Part shown: one piece after another, positions 61,086-64,000 of the stretch | Position numbering within the stretch: the stretch's first letter is position 1 | How the letters are laid out: the number at the start of each line of letters is the position of its first letter | Assembly (NCBI GenBank): GCA_905215965.1 | Contig: CAJMSD010000001.1 | Location: forward strand, 1 to 64,000 | Length of the DNA: 64,000 bases | Direction: 5' to 3' | Source: an uncultured bacterium | GTDB taxonomy: Bacteria; Bacillota; Clostridia; Oscillospirales; Ruminococcaceae | Notes under the pieces: model-generated | What the model saw: the letters and a program-made list of their open reading frames with translations, nothing else | Told to the model about the DNA's origin: nothing | Databases searched by the model: none | Program-made: the position numbers and the translations under genes

Positions 61086-63431
61086 ATGGATAAATGCATT
61101 TTTAAGGAAAAATTTACGGCAAGGCTGCCAAAGGACGTAAAATCGGCTTCTCCGCAGCAGCTACACAACGCTCTCGGAGATACGGTCATGGAGCTTTTTT
61201 CCGGCAATTGGGACGAAAGCCGACTCAGTCATCTTTCAAAGCGCCGCGCCTGTTATCTTTCGATGGAGTTCCTTGTCGGACGCGCGGTCTACAATAATCT
61301 GCTGTGTCTGGGAATTTATGGCGAGGTAGCGGAGGTGTTCGGCGAGCTTGGACTCGATCTTGCCGACCTTGAAGAAATAGAGGACGCGGCTCTCGGTAAC
61401 GGCGGTCTTGGACGTCTTGCCGCCTGCTTCCTTGACAGCGCGGCTTCCCTCGGACTGCCCCTTGACGGTTACGGAATCAGATACAAATACGGCCTTTTCA
61501 AGCAGAAGATAGTGGACGGCTTCCAGCGCGAGGACATAGACGATTGGACAAAATACGGCGACTGCTGGTCGGTTCGCCGCGACGAGGACGCTGTTCTTAT
61601 TGAATTCAGCGGTCAGACGGTCAGAGCCGTTCCCTATGATATGCCTGTTTTCGGCTGCAAGACAAACAATGTTGGAACTCTCCGTCTCTGGCAGGCAGAG
61701 CCTGTGAAGGAGTTCGATTTTGACCTCTTCAACAGTCAGAAATACCTTGAAGCCTCAAAGGAGAAGATCTACGCCGAGGATATTTCAAGGGTTCTCTATC
61801 CGAACGACGATACGGATTTTGGAAAGAAGCTCCGCTTAAAGCAGCAGTATTTTTTCAGCAGTGCGTCACTGACGGACATTGTTAAAAAGCATAAGGCTCG
61901 GTTCGGAACGTGTGAAAATATTGCGGACTATGTAACTGTCCAGCTCAACGATACCCACCCCGTTATTTCTATCCCGGAGCTTATCCGAATACTTATGGAC
62001 AATGAGGGCTTCACCTTTGAAAAAGCCCTTGGAACGGCCAAAAAGGTGTTCAATTATACAAATCACACCATTATGCAGGAGGCTCTTGAAAAGTGGAGAT
62101 GTGATCTTGTAGAGGAGCTTTTGCCGAGAGTCTACGAAATAATAATTATGATAAACGAGGCTCTTATCAGCGAGCTGTACGCCATGGACGTACAAAAAGA
62201 AAAGATCAACAAGCTCAAGATCATTAAGAAAGGTCTTGTACACATGGCTGATATGGCGGTTTATGTTTCGGCGCATACAAACGGAGTTGCGGAGATACAC
62301 ACTCGGATACTGAAAAATACCGTTCTTGCCGATTGGTATAGCCTTTATCCGGAGCGTTTCCGCAACGAGACAAACGGTATAACTCAGCGTAGGTGGCTTG
62401 CTCTGTGCAATAGGGAGCTTTCCGCGATGATAACAGAGCTGCTCGGCACGGACGAGTGGATAACAAATCTCGATATGCTGAAAAATCTGGAAAAACATGC
62501 CGATGACGAGAAGGTTTTACAGCGTTTTATCGACATAAAGCAGACAAAAAAGGCGCAGCTTTCCGAGTATATCGCGGCTCGTGACGGAGTGAAGATCGAT
62601 ACCGATTCCATATTTGATATTCAGATAAAAAGGCTTCACGAATATAAGCGTCAGCTTCTTAACGCGTTCTCGATCTTGTGGATATATTACGGCATAAAGG
62701 ATGGCTCGATCAAGGACTTTAAGCCGACAACGTTTATATTCGGAGCAAAATCCGCTCCCGGCTACAGACGCGCAAAGGCTATAATCAAATATATCAACGA
62801 GATCGGCAGAATTGTTTCCGCCGACCCCGAAACAAAGGATCTTCTCAAGGTTGTTTTCGTTTCGAACTATAACGTTTCGTATGCCGAAAAGCTTGTTGCG
62901 GCGGCAGATGTTTCCGAGCAGATCTCAACTGCCGGAACTGAGGCTTCCGGCACGGGAAACATGAAGCTAATGCTTAACGGAGCAGTCACGCTCGGAACAT
63001 ACGACGGCGCGAACATTGAAATCGCGGAGGAAGCAGGGGAGGAAAACAATTATATCTTCGGCGCAAGAGTTGAGGAGCTTGAAAAGATAGTTCCCGATTA
63101 TGACAGCAGAAAGCTTTTCGCCGAAAATCCGAAGATAAAGCGTGTCGTATCTTCGCTGATAGACGGAAGCGTTTCCGACGGAGGTACGGGCGATTTCAGA
63201 GAATTGTACACGTCTTTGCTTGACGGCGCAAGCTGGCATTCTCCCGATCATTATTATCTAATCGGCGATCTTGAAAGCTATGTTTCAGCAAAGCTGCGGA
63301 CAAATTCGGATTACGGCGCAGACAGACTTGCTTTTGCGAAGAAGCAGTGGCTGAATATGTGCAATGCGGGAAAATTCAGTTCCGACCGAACTATTGCGGA
63401 TTATGCGGAAAATATCTGGAAGATAAAATAA
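61086..63431 (+). CDS. glgP: Glycogen/maltodextrin phosphorylase (GT35)
   Basis: The 781-residue enzyme releases glucose 1-phosphate from alpha-1,4-glucans. YLSMEFLVGRAVYNNLL, EDAALGNGGLGRLAACFLDS and the PLP site EASGTGNMKLMLNG with Lys627 are intact. It is slightly shorter than E. coli MalP/GlgP, as in other Firmicutes. AAACGGAGG lies 5 bases before the ATG. A strong terminator follows. Confidence 0.96.
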   Translation: MDKCIFKEKFTARLPKDVKSASPQQLHNALGDTVMELFSGNWDESRLSHLSKRRACYLSMEFLVGRAVYNNLLCLGIYGEVAEVFGELGLDLADLEEIEDAALGNGGLGRLAACFLDSAASLGLPLDGYGIRYKYGLFKQKIVDGFQREDIDDWTKYGDCWSVRRDEDAVLIEFSGQTVRAVPYDMPVFGCKTNNVGTLRLWQAEPVKEFDFDLFNSQKYLEASKEKIYAEDISRVLYPNDDTDFGKKLRLKQQYFFSSASLTDIVKKHKARFGTCENIADYVTVQLNDTHPVISIPELIRILMDNEGFTFEKALGTAKKVFNYTNHTIMQEALEKWRCDLVEELLPRVYEIIIMINEALISELYAMDVQKEKINKLKIIKKGLVHMADMAVYVSAHTNGVAEIHTRILKNTVLADWYSLYPERFRNETNGITQRRWLALCNRELSAMITELLGTDEWITNLDMLKNLEKHADDEKVLQRFIDIKQTKKAQLSEYIAARDGVKIDTDSIFDIQIKRLHEYKRQLLNAFSILWIYYGIKDGSIKDFKPTTFIFGAKSAPGYRRAKAIIKYINEIGRIVSADPETKDLLKVVFVSNYNVSYAEKLVAAADVSEQISTAGTEASGTGNMKLMLNGAVTLGTYDGANIEIAEEAGEENNYIFGARVEELEKIVPDYDSRKLFAENPKIKRVVSSLIDGSVSDGGTGDFRELYTSLLDGASWHSPDHYYLIGDLESYVSAKLRTNSDYGADRLAFAKKQWLNMCNAGKFSSDRTIADYAENIWKIK

Positions 63432-63442
63432 ACGTAAAAAGA

Positions 63443-63474
63443 AAAAGCGGCAGGAGTAATTTCCTGCCGCTTTT
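63443..63474. terminator. Bidirectional terminator after glgP
   Basis: The 13-bp stem AAAAGCGGCAGGA / TCCTGCCGCTTTT with A and T flanks lies between convergent glgP and the dockerin gene, usable on both strands. Confidence 0.93.
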
Positions 63475-63478
63475 GCGA

Positions 63479-64000
63479 TTATTGATTATATGATTCCGGA
63501 AGCGAATCAATTTGCTGTGAAAGATATTTTTGGATAGAAACGGCATCATTTACGCTGACTCCGTCGCCGTTCTGATAAACGTCCGCATTTTTCTTTCCGG
63601 TCTCTTCCATTGGGAAAGCTGTGTTGTCCGAGCTGTAGCAGAGAATTTTGATAACGTCGTCTATATCGACCTTTCCGCTGAGATCTGCGTCTCCCCAGAC
63701 AATATCATCAACAGTTGAAGGCTCGGTGGTAGTCTCTGATGAAGGTTCGTCGCCGCCTGCCGTAGTGCCGTCGGGTTCGGTTCCGTAGTAGAGCTTGCCG
63801 TTGATATATACCGGAATGTGTTCCGAAACGACAGGTTCGCCGTCTGCGGCTAAAAGCTCGGTATTTGAGTAATCGTTTTCGGCATCCCAGCCGCTTCCGT
63901 AGTCGGGGAAAACAAGAGCAAGCATAAGCTCGCACTGATGTCTGCCCTCGGATATCGGAAGAGCAGCGCGTCCGTCGGGATACGTTACCTCAATATAGTA
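63479..64000 (-). CDS. C-terminal part of a secreted dockerin enzyme (5' end outside window)
   Basis: The frame is open from 64000 down to the stop at 63479 (173 residues in window). Order: a beta domain with ISEGRHQCELMLALVFPD, NDYSN and VYINGKLYYGTEPDG, which has the feel of a CBM3-like tail (the NGxxxxGxEP ending), a short Thr/Ser/Glu/Gly linker, then a dockerin with loops DADLSGKVDIDDV and ADVYQNGDGVSVNDAV. Catalytic domain, perhaps a GH9, lies beyond the edge; its identity is not visible. A cellulosomal enzyme beside malQ-glgP. Confidence 0.8.
   Translation of the reverse strand, partial: YYIEVTYPDGRAALPISEGRHQCELMLALVFPDYGSGWDAENDYSNTELLAADGEPVVSEHIPVYINGKLYYGTEPDGTTAGGDEPSSETTTEPSTVDDIVWGDADLSGKVDIDDVIKILCYSSDNTAFPMEETGKKNADVYQNGDGVSVNDAVSIQKYLSQQIDSLPESYNQ

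Noticed and set aside
1..64000. CRISPR array, insertion sequence or prophage
   Set aside because: No spacer-repeat array, transposase, integrase or phage gene is seen; the tandem repeats are in coding linkers.

Overview
The window comes from a Gram-positive, low-to-medium GC, cellulosome-building Firmicute of the Ruminococcus flavefaciens type (Oscillospiraceae). The main evidence is the left end: three consecutive plus-strand genes have the order and architecture of the sca cluster scaB-cttA-scaE. They are a multi-cohesin scaffoldin ending in an X-module plus dockerin (XDoc), a second XDoc protein, and a single-cohesin protein with a sortase signal. Two further dockerin proteins lie elsewhere in the window (an M6 metalloprotease at 23.8-25.4 kb and an enzyme tail at the right edge). 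The species is an inference.

Layout. 1-7.5 kb: sca cluster (scaB truncated by the window start). 7.6-15 kb: TtcA-like tRNA thiolase, galE, a membrane-anchored DUF2500-like protein, ung, metF with a stand-alone MetH-reactivation protein, a sugar-binding lipoprotein and an SDR epimerase. 15-19.4 kb (minus): aminotransferase, unknown, trpS, mazG, HU, rqcP. 19.6-27.2 kb: spoVB-like flippase, then on the minus strand RNase Y, dockerin protease, O-antigen-ligase-like protein, ferredoxin and a DUF4352 lipoprotein. 27.5-34.3 kb: T-box-controlled trpEGDCFBA operon. 34.3-35 kb: hairpin-rich dispersed repeats and tRNA-Leu(CAG) with a duplicated terminator. 35-38.3 kb (minus): sipL-spoIVA spore-coat pair. 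38.3-40.2 kb: glutamine synthetase and ANTAR regulator. 40.3-43.8 kb (minus): PP2C phosphatase, TatD, LCP-like protein, SLOG protein. 44-48.5 kb: alr, radical SAM, a small membrane protein, ilvE, HAD phosphatase. 48.6-57.1 kb: iorA, iorB, a phenylacetate-CoA ligase and an ACT protein, with several unknown genes between them. 57.2-64 kb: zinc-ribbon protein, membrane lipase, CmpB-like membrane protein, malQ-glgP, and a dockerin-bearing enzyme running off the edge.

How it fits together. ScaE is sorted to the wall and should hold the XDoc modules of ScaB and CttA; ScaB cohesins would carry further scaffoldins or dockerin enzymes. The Ior proteins plus the arylacetate-CoA ligase may turn arylacetates into aryl-pyruvates, a second route to aromatic amino acids beside the Trp-sensing trp operon. 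spoIVA, sipL and spoVB, two of the three transcription units preceded by sequences resembling sigma-E promoters, suggest a sporulation programme.

The points most worth a second look are: an in-frame TGA splitting a membrane-protein gene between iorA and iorB; a decayed copy of the iorB 3' end flanking an unknown gene; the XDoc protein whose N-terminal 400 residues do not look like a carbohydrate-binding module; near-identical duplicated cohesins; a second terminator-like hairpin behind the trp T-box; and paired sigma-E-like promoters. All calls are by eye; no database search was run.
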